A stretch of DNA of 32,510 nucleotides from Streptomyces durocortorensis. GTDB lineage: Bacteria > Actinomycetota > Actinomycetes > Streptomycetales > Streptomycetaceae. Location of the stretch: contig NZ_JAFEUF010000009.1 of the NCBI RefSeq assembly GCF_016901035.1, positions 22,451 to 54,960 of the forward strand. The letters are read 5' to 3'. Position numbers and translations under genes: made by a program. Positions 1-10,000 of the stretch are shown one piece after another. Under the pieces are notes generated by a model. That model was given only the letters and a program-made list of their open reading frames with translations, did no database searches and was not told the origin of the DNA. The stretch's first letter is position 1. Each line of letters begins with the position of its first letter.

Positions 1-90
1 CATCATGACGACGCACGCCGACGACCTCGCGGCGCGCATCGGCGCGCCCGTCGAGCTCGCCGGCGTGGGCCTCCGCCCGCCCCCGCAAGT

Positions 91-140
<50 letters not shown>

Positions 141-785
141 TTGGGGGGCGGCGACTGGTACGACGCGTATCCGCTGCCGACGGTGCCGCCCGCGACCCGG
201 ACCGCCCTGATGGTCTCAATCGGCGATGTCATCGGTCACGACGTCCAGGCCGCCACAGTGATGGGCCAAATCCGCAGCATGCTCCGACAGGCGAGCCTCG
301 ACGACCCGGCCCACTCTCCCTCCGCCGCCCTCGACGCGATCGACCGGGCCATCGGCACCCTGCCCCTGGGTCTGGGTGCCACAGCGGTCCACGCCCGCCT
401 CGACCTAGACGACGGTCGGTGGCGGCTGACCTGGTCCAACGCCGGACACCCGCCGCCGCTGCTGCACACCCCGGAAGGGGGCGTCTTGTCCCTGGGCGAC
501 CACGATCTGCTCCTCCTCGGCACGTCAGAGGACGACCCGCCCCGCCACGACCACACGCGCGACCTCCCGCCGGGCAGCGTGCTCCTCCTCTACACCGACG
601 GCCTGGTCGAACGCCGCGACGCGGACATCGACGTCGGCACCGCCCGCACGACTGCCGTGCTCGCCCGCCACCGCGACAAACCCCTGCCCCTTCTCCTGGA
701 AGCCCTTTCCGAGGGCCTGGCGGACATCCCGCAACGGGACGACGTGGCGGTACTCGCCGTCCGAGTCACCCGGACGGAGCTATGA
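141..785 (+). CDS. SpoIIE/PP2C-type protein phosphatase, C-terminal part (5' end missing)
   Basis: The frame reads a PPM/SpoIIE serine phosphatase catalytic domain. GGDWYDAYPLP lies at the left edge, SIGDVIGHD carries metal-binding Asp residues, WSNAGHPPPLL follows, then LLLYTDGLVERR, and QRDDVAVLAVR lies near the C terminus. In streptomycetes such proteins usually carry PAS or GAF sensor domains upstream and dephosphorylate anti-sigma-factor antagonists. Here everything before the catalytic domain is lost in the C-run. The TTG at 141 is not a credible start; the frame is simply open from there. The first 90 bases are in another frame and may not belong to the gene. The product class is secure; the full architecture is unknown. 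It lies just left of the tRNA-Gly relic array. Confidence 0.85.
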   Translation: MGGGDWYDAYPLPTVPPATRTALMVSIGDVIGHDVQAATVMGQIRSMLRQASLDDPAHSPSAALDAIDRAIGTLPLGLGATAVHARLDLDDGRWRLTWSNAGHPPPLLHTPEGGVLSLGDHDLLLLGTSEDDPPRHDHTRDLPPGSVLLLYTDGLVERRDADIDVGTARTTAVLARHRDKPLPLLLEALSEGLADIPQRDDVAVLAVRVTRTEL

Positions 786-842
786 CGGACCACCGGCTCC
801 TATACAAACGCGGACCTCACGCGCCGTCACCCGACGCTCGCT

Positions 843-1110
843 GAGTCGGGAATCAACTCACAGCCGAAGCCGAGGCCCTGATCCGCGAGATCCTCTCCGG
901 CCCGGAGTGCGTACCGAGGGTGCCAAGCCGGGGCCGACGCTGGGCGCCCGAGACGGCAGAAGTCGCCGATACGCTCCGCGCGGCGGACCTGCCTCCGGAG
1001 ACTGCGGAGGGTACGGCTCAGGTGCTTGCTTTCTGGGAGCAGGTAAGAGCCAGTGCGACTTGCCGGTCAAAGATGTCCTCGCCCAGTTCCGGTCAGGGCA
1101 GAGCATGTAG
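843..1110 (+). pseudogene. Decayed 3' end of a DUF1932-type NAD(P)-binding dehydrogenase
   Basis: This stretch aligns with the last ~270 bases (16534-16802) of the intact dehydrogenase in unit B. Shared peptides include LTAEAE, RWAPE, EVADTL and FWE (YWE in the intact copy). The frame is shifted near 1060, and the last residues (VLAQFRSGQS) continue in another frame and end at TAG 1108-1110. No start and no Rossmann domain remain. As in the intact copy, the stop codon lies 4 nt before the tRNA-Gly relic. It is therefore a truncated relative of the same end module, not a functional gene. Confidence 0.8.
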
Positions 1111-1114
1111 ACGA

Positions 1115-1208
1115 GTCCAGACAACAAACAAGGCCCGGGTCGATGACCTGGGCCTTAGTCGTGGAGCGGGTGACGAGAATCGAACTCGCGCTCTGAGCTT
1201 GGGAATCA
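1115..1208 (-). repeat. tRNA-Gly 3'-half relic with terminator, repeat 1
   Basis: These 94 bp are identical to 16807-16900, and 91 bp match the intact tRNA-Gly region 22089-22179 with four differences, all outside the tRNA part. On the minus strand the repeat covers the anticodon loop (TTCCC), T arm, acceptor 3' strand, discriminator and CCA of tRNA-Gly, plus the downstream terminator hairpin (stem 1130-1141/1145-1156). The 5' half is absent, so no tRNA is made. This is the expected product of site-specific integration into a tRNA 3' end (attachment-site duplication). Confidence 0.9.
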
Positions 1209-1289
1209 GCGGTGCTTGAGCCTCCGGAAGTCCTCTGACCTGCACTTTCCTGCGCGGAAGCTGGGGTCGCCAGGGTCTCTGGAGGCTGT

Positions 1290-1336
1290 ACCTGACCGCT
1301 GTTGTCCGCTCTGCTGGGCACGGATGGGGCACGAGG
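1290..1336. repeat. 47-bp conserved block inside repeat 1 (candidate integrase arm site)
   Basis: This block matches 16982-17028 with a single difference. It lies 81 bp inside the tRNA relic, as its twin does to the base, while the sequence between relic and block has diverged. It contains two near-identical heptamers in tandem within GGGCACGGATGGGGCACG. Conservation at a fixed distance from the attachment core suggests a binding site for an integrase or excisionase; this function is an inference. Confidence 0.5.
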
Positions 1337-1389
1337 GCAGCGGTGCGGCGGGCCCTGTCAGGCGGGGTGCTTGGGGGTGGGCCGACGCG

Positions 1390-1600
1390 TCAAAGAGGGA
1401 TGACGCGGATCTGGTTGCGACAGAGTTTGGTCATGTCGTCGCTGTCGGGCGTCAGGGGGCGTCCCGATTCGGTTGGCGAGAGACCTCGGGGGCCGTGCCG
1501 CCGATGGGCATGCATGTGCCTTGGGTTTCTGGCCACGCTTTCCAAGCGCCCTCTGTTCGCCTGCGGCTGGATCACCCCCTGCCGTGACGACCTGATCAAC
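1390..1600 (-). pseudogene. Decayed C-terminal fragment of a PIN-domain toxin
   Basis: On the minus strand the end of this fragment reads SDDMTKLC followed by NQIRVIPL and a stop at 1390. That is the typical C-terminal end of VapC-like PIN proteins in streptomycetes. It matches the PIN pseudogene of unit C (SDSDDMTKLC). A shifted frame just before it retains APEVSRQP, matching AEVSLLQP there. The N-terminal part with the first catalytic Asp is not detectable. The left edge of homology (about 1600) is approximate. Confidence 0.6.
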
Positions 1601-1691
1601 TGTGACCCGAGTCTCCTTGGGCGGTCAGAGAAGCACATGCGCGAGTCCCGGCTCTTTCCTTTCCTCCGGCGAGGCGCGAGTATGAGGGCAT

Positions 1692-4061
1692 ATGCGAGGA
1701 ACACCGGTGACCGGAGCTTCGTCGGAGGGGACTTCGGACGGGGTTTGGCGGCCCTATATAGACCCTCCGCTGATTACTCCCTGGATGATCAGGCCGGGAG
1801 CCGGCGAGCCGGCGGACGAAGCGCGGCTGCGTCGATATCTCCTTGCTCTCGTCGAGCGGCGAGCCACTCCCGTCCACGTCGCGGTCGCCTTTAACGCCGT
1901 GTACTTCGGCTTCGACACGGACGCCGCAGGATACGCGGGCGGGCCACTGGACATCGGTGACTTCCCCTCGGTCGCCCTCGGCGACGAGATGGCGGCGTTA
2001 CCGGTCGGCGCGATGATCAACGTACGGACCGGCGGCGATCTGTTGCCTGCGGAGATCGTCTACAAGGAGGGTGCCCACGAGGCACTCGGCGTCGAGGGCG
2101 ATATACCGGGCTGGTTGTCGGGTGCCCCCGCCGGCGCACAAGGGCCGGACCAGTTCGACGGGACGAAGGACACCTCGCTGCGCGAGCGACTGGTCTTCGA
2201 CGCCGACGCGTTCGGGCCCGGGCTGGCTGCTTCCGGTGCACGCCTGAACAGGCTGATCCGCCGCGGCACTATCGACGCGCACGGGTCCTTGGTCGTCAAC
2301 AGTCTGTACGAACGTTCCGGCGACGGACCGCCTGAGAGCGACCTCGACGATACGTCGTATTACCTGCGCTATCTCATGACGCGCGGCAGGGAGCAGTTGG
2401 ACAGCTCCCTCGCCCCCATGCCACTGCCCTTGATGCTGCCTCCCGGCGCCACTTCGCAGGACAGGGAGGCGGGACTGCGGAACCTTGTGAACGTGGTCCG
2501 GCGCGCTCTCGCATCGCTGCCCGGGATTCGCCTGTGGGGGGAGTACGCCTTCACCCGCGCCGCGATGGCGGACCGCCTCGCCGACGGCGGACCGCTGGGA
2601 CGTGACGCCTTGGAGACACTCGCTCGGTCCGTGGCCCGCAGCGCGGCGCCGATCGTCAGCCGGGGGACAGCGGTGCGGAGACGGCCGGTCTACACCGCTC
2701 TCGGGCCCGCACTGTGTTCTCTGCCCGAGGCCGCGAGGCTGATGCGGGGCACGGGGTACCCCTCGGCCGTCCTCCACGCCAACGTCGTACTGATGGACCA
2801 CGTACGGCGTGAGGCCGACGAGAAGACGGGCCTGCTGCCCACCGGCGTCCGGGTCGCCCTCGACGACCGCTGGCAGGGCGGCGGAGTGTGGCGGGCCGAG
2901 CACGTGGGGGACGGTCCGGCGTCGGACGTGCTCCGGGGGGCCTCGGAGGAGCCGAACGGGCGGGGTTGGGCGGAATGCCGGGAACGCCAGGCTCCGAGGG
3001 CGCCCGTGGTGGAGCCGGAGCCCGGAGACTCGGACCCAGGGATGCCGTGGCCGGACGAGCCCGATCTCGGGGGACCTGTTCTGGTTCACGAGGGGCCGGG
3101 CCGGCTGGAGTGGCAGCAGCCCCTGCGCGCCCGACAACTGGAGGGCGGCTACCTGCCGATGCCTCCGGCTGTGACGACCGGGCAGGGCACCGCGCAACGG
3201 CCCGGCCGCGCACCACGCGACGGATCGGGCCTGCTGCCGAGTCCGGGTCCGAGCCCGGACGTCGTCTTTCGCCTGGAGCACGACGGTCAGCCGTCCTCCG
3301 TACAGCGTGTCCGGATGGACGAGGAGGGATGGCTCGTCGGACTGCACTGGCCGTCCACCTGCTTCCCCGGCATCCTGCTCGACCTCGCCTGGCAGCGCGG
3401 CAGCCGGACCGTGGAGGCCCGGACGACCGCGCTGATCCGGCCGAGGACCGTCGACGGGGAGTCGATCGAGTACCGGTACGACCAGAGGGTGCGCACGAGG
3501 GACGGCGCGCGGCAGCGGCCACCGGATGACACACCCCTCGGACGGACCCGGTGGCTGGTCATGACGGCGGTACGGAGGTTCGGCCTGCTGGATGTCGTCG
3601 GCCGGGCCATGCTGGCCCGTGAACTGCTGGCCCCGGCCCTGCTTCTGGTCATGACCGATGCCCCGGAGGACCCCACGGCCGAGCTGGTGGACGCGGCGGT
3701 AGTCGAACTGCTTGCCGCCGGGGCGCTGACCTGCCTACCAGGCAGCCAGGGCGACGACGGGCGGCCTCACCACCCGACACGGATCGGCGAGCGCTTCGTC
3801 GAACTGCTCTGCTACACACCACAGGTGGTGGAGGACCGCCCCCGAGGTCACGGGGATACGGGGGACGGTGCTTCGCAGGTCCGTGCGAAGGCCGTACATC
3901 ATGTTCCGGGATCTTTACGCTACATAGGCCATTTGGGGTACGAAGCGAGCCCGGAACAGCGACGCTTGTTCCGACAGGACTTTCTGAAGTTCGGCCTCGT
4001 CGGCAGCCCTGAGCTGCCCCCCGGCTACACCTACGTACGGCCGCATCAACGGGGCTGCTGA
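1692..4061 (+). CDS. Unrecognised 789-aa protein, first gene of the ATPase operon
   Basis: I do not recognise the family. The frame is long, has good GC3 bias and is followed 37 nt later by the 2067-aa ATPase gene, so the two are almost certainly co-transcribed. Visible parts are an N-terminal region with PPLITPWMIRPG and HVAVAFNAVYFGFDTD (residues ~25-80); a central helical region; a Pro/Gly/Glu-rich linker (~430-530); and a C-terminal segment (~620-700) rich in short helices, resembling a winged helix, that ends in GSLRYIGHLGYE and YTYVRP. There is no signal peptide or membrane segment. The ATG at 1692 has GAGG about 6 nt upstream; a GTG at 1707 is an alternative. The protein may be an adaptor, sensor or effector working with the ATPase, but the sequence alone does not say which. 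Confidence 0.8.
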   Translation: MRGTPVTGASSEGTSDGVWRPYIDPPLITPWMIRPGAGEPADEARLRRYLLALVERRATPVHVAVAFNAVYFGFDTDAAGYAGGPLDIGDFPSVALGDEMAALPVGAMINVRTGGDLLPAEIVYKEGAHEALGVEGDIPGWLSGAPAGAQGPDQFDGTKDTSLRERLVFDADAFGPGLAASGARLNRLIRRGTIDAHGSLVVNSLYERSGDGPPESDLDDTSYYLRYLMTRGREQLDSSLAPMPLPLMLPPGATSQDREAGLRNLVNVVRRALASLPGIRLWGEYAFTRAAMADRLADGGPLGRDALETLARSVARSAAPIVSRGTAVRRRPVYTALGPALCSLPEAARLMRGTGYPSAVLHANVVLMDHVRREADEKTGLLPTGVRVALDDRWQGGGVWRAEHVGDGPASDVLRGASEEPNGRGWAECRERQAPRAPVVEPEPGDSDPGMPWPDEPDLGGPVLVHEGPGRLEWQQPLRARQLEGGYLPMPPAVTTGQGTAQRPGRAPRDGSGLLPSPGPSPDVVFRLEHDGQPSSVQRVRMDEEGWLVGLHWPSTCFPGILLDLAWQRGSRTVEARTTALIRPRTVDGESIEYRYDQRVRTRDGARQRPPDDTPLGRTRWLVMTAVRRFGLLDVVGRAMLARELLAPALLLVMTDAPEDPTAELVDAAVVELLAAGALTCLPGSQGDDGRPHHPTRIGERFVELLCYTPQVVEDRPRGHGDTGDGASQVRAKAVHHVPGSLRYIGHLGYEASPEQRRLFRQDFLKFGLVGSPELPPGYTYVRPHQRGC

Positions 4062-4098
4062 ACGGCCGTTCCCGCCCCATCAGTTCGCAGGAGTTCGT

Positions 4099-7000
4099 GT
4101 GACATCACCCCGTCATGGAATGCACTTGTGCAGAGAGTCGGACGTGCCGTTCTCCGTGGCGGGGGAGGCGTCGGACACGCCGGCTCTCACCGACGCCCTG
4201 GAAGCGCTGGCCCAGGCGCTCCGTGCCCTGCCGTCGCCGGTCGGTGCGGCCATCGAACAGCTTCAACAGGCTGACGTGGAACATGCGTTGAACTCCACCC
4301 CGATGCAGTGGCGACGCCACATCCTCGGCGCGCTGCGGATTCCGGTGGCGGGCACACGCGTGAGCCCGGCCCTGTGCCGTGATGTGCTCACGCGGATGGG
4401 CCGGGATCCGGTTTCTGCCAAGTCACGCCATGCGGCCAGTCACTTGACCCAGCCACTTCTGAACGACCTTCTGCTGGCCGCTGATTCGGGTGAACCGCTC
4501 ACCCGGCGCTGGAGTCCGGTCCTGCTCCGGCTGGCCGGGTGGGTGCATCTGCGGGTCAGCGAGGAGGACGGGGCGCTGTGGCTCTGGGCCCTTGAACAGC
4601 CCTGGATGACAGACGGTTTGCCGCCCAAAACGATCGCGGCGGTGCGTGAGGCCGCCCGACGCGTGGCGGAGCTCGCCCCGGCGCCGCAGCCTCCAGGAGC
4701 AGAGAACGACTCCACCTGCTCTGGCACGGAACCGGCTGTGACGGCGGCCCCACAGGAGCCCGTGGACCATGACGGGAGCGTGGGGCTCCAGCCCGACGCC
4801 GCGGCGCTCACCGTAGCCGTCGAGCGGGTGGAACGGGTGCTGGCGGCGGCCCGCGAGCCGGTCCGGCGGCTTGCCGACTCGGTGTCCGCGCAGAGTCGTC
4901 CGGCCGACTCTGACCTCGTCTCGCTCCACGAGCTCACGGCGGCGTTCGATGACGCGCTGGCTGGATTCAGGACCTTCGGCGCAGAGCCTGCGCCCGACCT
5001 CGGCAGCCTGCGCGAACGCGCGGTGTCGGTGGCCGAGACCCTCGCTTCCGAAGCACTGCGCACCCGGCTTGCCGACGTGGACGGGCTGCGCCGTGCGCCA
5101 GGGTCCGCCTCCGCCCTGTCCGCCGTCGTGTCCGAAGCCCGGGAGGCCGCCCGTGCGCTGCTGGCCCGAGCCGATTGGTCCCAGCAGGACAGCTCGGATG
5201 CCGAGGCCCTCGGGATTCTCCTGAGGATGGTGGAACTTGCCCACAGCGGCGAGGAACGCTCGGCCGAGATCCTCGGGCTTCTCCAGGAGATGTCCGCGAA
5301 GGCCCCCGCGTTCCTCGTACTGGCAGCGCAGTGCGGGGATCTGACTCTCGGGCCCGCCCCGGACGCCGATCTCGCCTCCTCCCCCGGAACAGACACGGAG
5401 CCAGCCCAGGACACGACCGCGGACGGGGCGGCAGGAGCGGTGGCGGAGCCTGCCGCGGGAGGGGGAACGGGAGCGGATTCCGAGCCCGGCGAAGCAGCCC
5501 ACTCCGATGCCGTACGGGCTCACGGCGACCTCGACACCTCCGGCCCGCACCCGCACGGGAGCCCCCGTACGACGGAGCCTGGTCCGCCGAGGCCCGGGGC
5601 CCCCGCAGACCGTGGCGTCGCATCCGGACCGCGCCGGGACCCCGCCCCGGGGGAGGACCGGCAGCCCGCCGAGCTCCCGGCACAGCCCGAAGCGCCGTCC
5701 CGCTCCACCGAAGCGGCGGACGGTTCGCTGCTCACTGCCGCACGGCACCGGCCCCCGTCCCCTGCCCCCGCTTCCGCGCAGCCCCCCGCTTCGAGCGCCC
5801 ACCTGCCGCAGCAGCGCCCGCTTCCGGCCGGGAAGACGGACCCAGCGCTCGGGTCGGGTGAGTCCCCGGAGGCCGTCCTCGCCCCCTTGGTGGCCGAACA
5901 CCGCTACGGGGCCGCCGCGGCGCTGGCCGAGCAGAACGCCGAACCCGTATGTCGTTCCTCCGCCCTGCGGATCTCCGCGTACGCCCTCGCGCTGCGTTCC
6001 TCCAGCGGAGAGTGCGCCTCGCGGGTACGAGCCGAACTGGCCGGGATCGACGTCGACGCCCTCGTCCGAAGCCGCCCCGACGCGGCTCTCGTCACGGCCG
6101 CTCTGCTGCGGGTCGTACTCGTGACCGGGGACGCTGAGACCAGCGCCCCGCTCCAGCAGGTGGCCGCCGTACTGCCGCCGAGCCTCGTGTCCGTGGCCGA
6201 CGAGGTCTCACGGTGCGCGCTTCAGTCCATGCTGCTGCATTCCCCGCCGCTCGCCCTGGCGCGCGGCACGGCCGAACTGGAACGCTTCCTCCAGGAGGCC
6301 CGCGAGGAATGCCAACAGGGCTTGGACCAACTGCCCCGCATCCGGTTCAACCGGGCCACCGAAATCACCCGGCTCTGGCTCGCGCCCTCTGGACTCATCG
6401 GCAGCCTGCTCCAGCGGGCCGCCGACGACGACAGGGACGGCCTGGACGAGGTCGCGGACGGCGTGCGGAAGCTGGCCAACGGGTCTGCCCTCCAGGACGA
6501 ACTCAACGAGGTCGACCGCAGGCTGATGAGATCCAGCAGGAGCCGACTGGAAGGCCCCGCCAGGCAGAATCTGCTTCGGCTGATGAACGACCGACTGCGT
6601 TCGGTCGACAAGTGGGTCGTCGCGGCTCGCGCGCTCGACGTCGGAGCGAACGACTGGAGCGTCGACCAGGTCCAGGCGATGCGCGCGGCCGTGCTGGCTC
6701 TGCGCGACCACGTGTTGGACGACCTGTCGGCGCAGTCGCTCGCTGATGACGCCTACACCCAGGCCGCCATGCGAGCGGCAGCGGATTCGCTGCGGCTCAC
6801 CTTCGATCTGCTGTCGGGCGACACTCGGCTCGATCCCGCCGAGTATCCGGCGGAAGTTGTCCTGGGCAGGGACCTCTTGAAGCTTCCCGGCGTGCGGGTG
6901 GAAGAGGCGACGGGGCGCGTGATTCCACCTGAACTGACCGCCGAGAGAATCATGGAGAGCGCCCGACGGTCGTGGCTGGACGTCATCGACAGCCATCGGG

Positions 7001-10000
7001 CGGCCGAACGGTTCGACCTCGCGGCTCATCTCCTGGGTCTCTCAGAGATGCGCCTCCTGCCGCCTGGCCCGAACGGCCACGAAGAGCTGACCGACGAGAG
7101 CGTGCACCTCGCGGTGGGGGAGGCGGCACGGCACACGGCGGCCGCTCTGGAAGGCAAGCGGCGGGTACTGGAGGACTCGCTGCGCCGCACGCGCGTCAAC
7201 GGCGTCTTCAAGGAAGAGGAGGAGCGCGACTTCGAACACCGCCTTCAGGCACCCGCGTTGACCACCAAATCCGACCTCGCCTCCGCACGGCAGCGGCTCG
7301 ACGGATTGTCGGAGGAGCTCGAACGCGCCCATGCGACGGCCACGGCCAAGCTGCGGGCGCGGCTCATGGAGATCCCCGGTCTGAAGGCCGAGGACTTCGC
7401 ACGGGTGACTCCTCTTCTCGACGACGGCGATCTGCTGACCGCCGAGGAGCTGATCTCCCACCTGTCCAACGGCGAGAGCATCCCCGACACGCGCTACGGG
7501 GACCACCCGCTGAACGCCTTCTTCCCCTCGGTGCCCGATGCCCTGCCCCAGGGAATCACCGAGGAACTCATTCGGGCGGTGCGGAATCGGCAGCGCTTCC
7601 AGAACCTTGACGCACTGGACTTTTCCGCCATGTCCCAGGAGTTCACCGATCAGGCGGCCAACGGCCTCGCGGGATGGCGAGAGATGGCCTCACGACGGGG
7701 CGTCAGGAGGACGGAGGGCCTGAGTGAGGAGAACCTGCTGATGCCGGCGCTCCGTCTCATCGGTTACCGAAGTCTGCGCAAACCGCAACGTGACCGCCAG
7801 CGCAGCACGACACCCGAACACCGGTTTCTGGACCTCCAGGAGGTCCGGTACACGGGAGAAGCCCTGGTGCCGTCCTTCGGGTCCGCCCTGCGCGGCAGGC
7901 TGCGGGTCATGCTGGCGTGGGGCCAGCCGACTCCGGAGGCGCTGATGGCCCGTGTGCAGCAGAACCCCAGCCAGGAGAGCCTGCTCGTCGCGTACTTCGG
8001 CACCCTTTCCGCGCACGCCCGGACATTGCTGGCAGCGCTCAGTGTCGGCCGTCGGCCCATGGTGGTGCTGGACGACGCGGCCCTCGCCTATCTCGCAGCC
8101 CGGGGGAATCAGTTGCTCGACCCGGCGATGCGGGTGTTGCTGCCGTTCTCGGCCGTGAATCCGTACGTCAGTGAGAAGCGCGGCCGGGTGGCCGAGGAGA
8201 TGTTCTTCGGACGCCTGGAAGAACTCGGCTCCGTACAGAACCCGGTGGGCAACCAGGTGGTGTTCGGGGGCCGGGGGCTCGGCAAGTCGGCGCTGCTGAA
8301 GGAAGCGGGCCGGAAGTTCACCGCGCAGGCGCCCACGGCTCACATCAGCATGGCTATCAGCCTGGACTCCACCTACAACGGCACCAGTGCCCAGTCCTCG
8401 GCCGTGTGGAATCTCATCGGGCGCAGGCTGCTGGAGGAGGACGCCCTTCCGCTGCCCAAGCGTGTACGGGCCGACGCCACCCTCACCTACGACAACGTGC
8501 TGACCGGCATCAGGACCTGGCTGAAGGCCGACAGCAGCCGACGGATGCTCATCATGCTGGATGAGGCGGACGGATTCTTCGAGTCGGACTCGCCGAGGTT
8601 CACCGAGACCAGGCGGCTGCGTGATCTCAGTTCCGAGACCAACGACGGTGTCAAGATCGTCTTTGCCGGGCTCCACTCGGTGCAGCGATACGCCACCCTC
8701 GCGGCGAACAATCCGTTCAGCCACCTCTCGCAGCACCCGACGGTCATCGGCCCGCTCCAGCCCCAGGACGCGGCGAACCTGCTGCTCAAACCGCTGGCCG
8801 CCCTGGGATACCAGTTCCTGGAGCCGCAGTTGGTGCACCGCATCCTGGGCCACTGTTCGTACCAGCCGTTCCTGCTCCAGATGTTCGCGCACCGGCTGGT
8901 GCAGACCATGCACGCCAAGAGGCGGGAGGCGAAGTCGGGGCCGCTGCACTTCATCGCCCGCGACGACGTCGAACGCGTACAGTCCGACAAGGACCTCCAG
9001 CGGAGCATCACCGCAGCCTTCCATGACACCCTGCGGCTCGATTCCCGGTACAACATGATCGCCAACGTGGTGGCGCACCACGCTCATCACCACGGGATCG
9101 ACGCCCGGATGACCCACGCCGAACTGCGCGACGAGTGCACCTATTGGTGGGCGGAGGGTTTCAGGGACCTGGACCCGGACCAGTTCCGCGCCTACCTCAC
9201 GGAGATGGAGGGCCTCGGCGTCCTCGCCCCCGACCCGGACCACCGGGGCTGGCATCTGCGGAGCGCCAACGCCCTCAGCATGATCGGGACGTTGGAGGAC
9301 GTGGACGCGCAGTTGGAGAACACCTCCAGTCGGCAGGTCACCGAGCGGCTGACAGCCCTGGAGACACGGCACAAGTCCGCGAAGTCGCACTCCCACTGTC
9401 CGCTGACCGCCGCACAGATCGCGGACATCCTGCCAGGCAGGCAGGTCTCCGGTTCGGAACCGGGACGCCGGAACCTGGCTCGGGTCGTACTCGGCTCTCC
9501 CGCCACCGGCGTGAACCGGGTCACCACTGCGCTGCGCGAGATCGCTGAGACCACCGGCTGGAAGATGCCGCATGTGGCCCGAAGGGCCGACTTCGAGCGT
9601 GAGCTCGTCGGCGGCGAGCCGGGGATGGGCAGGCTCGTGGTCTCCGACCTGACCGTCAAGTCCCCCGGCGAGCAGTCCTGCCTCATCTCCCCGGAGCTGG
9701 CGACCACCCGAAAGCCGGACGGCCCGGGGGTCACTCGCTCCGCCGTGGTCGTGGCAGGTCTGGAGCAGCTCACCCTGTGGGCCTCGTTGCTGTCGGACGA
9801 CCAGACGTCCGGCGTGGGAGTCGTCCCACTGCGACGCTTCACCCGACACGGGCTGCGCACCTGGTCCCTCGACCAGAACTCCTTCACGTCGGAGGCGGCG
9901 CTGCAGCGGGTGGCGGAGACCACGGGCGGCTGGCCGCTGCTCGTCGACCAACTCTCCGAACAGGTATCCCGCGGCGACTCGGAGGGCGCTGCCCTGAAGT

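Noticed and set aside
1115..1208. tRNA-Gly relics 1, 2 and 3 as functional tRNA genes
   Set aside because: They lack the 5' acceptor strand, D arm and 5' side of the anticodon stem; only 22136-22209 folds completely.
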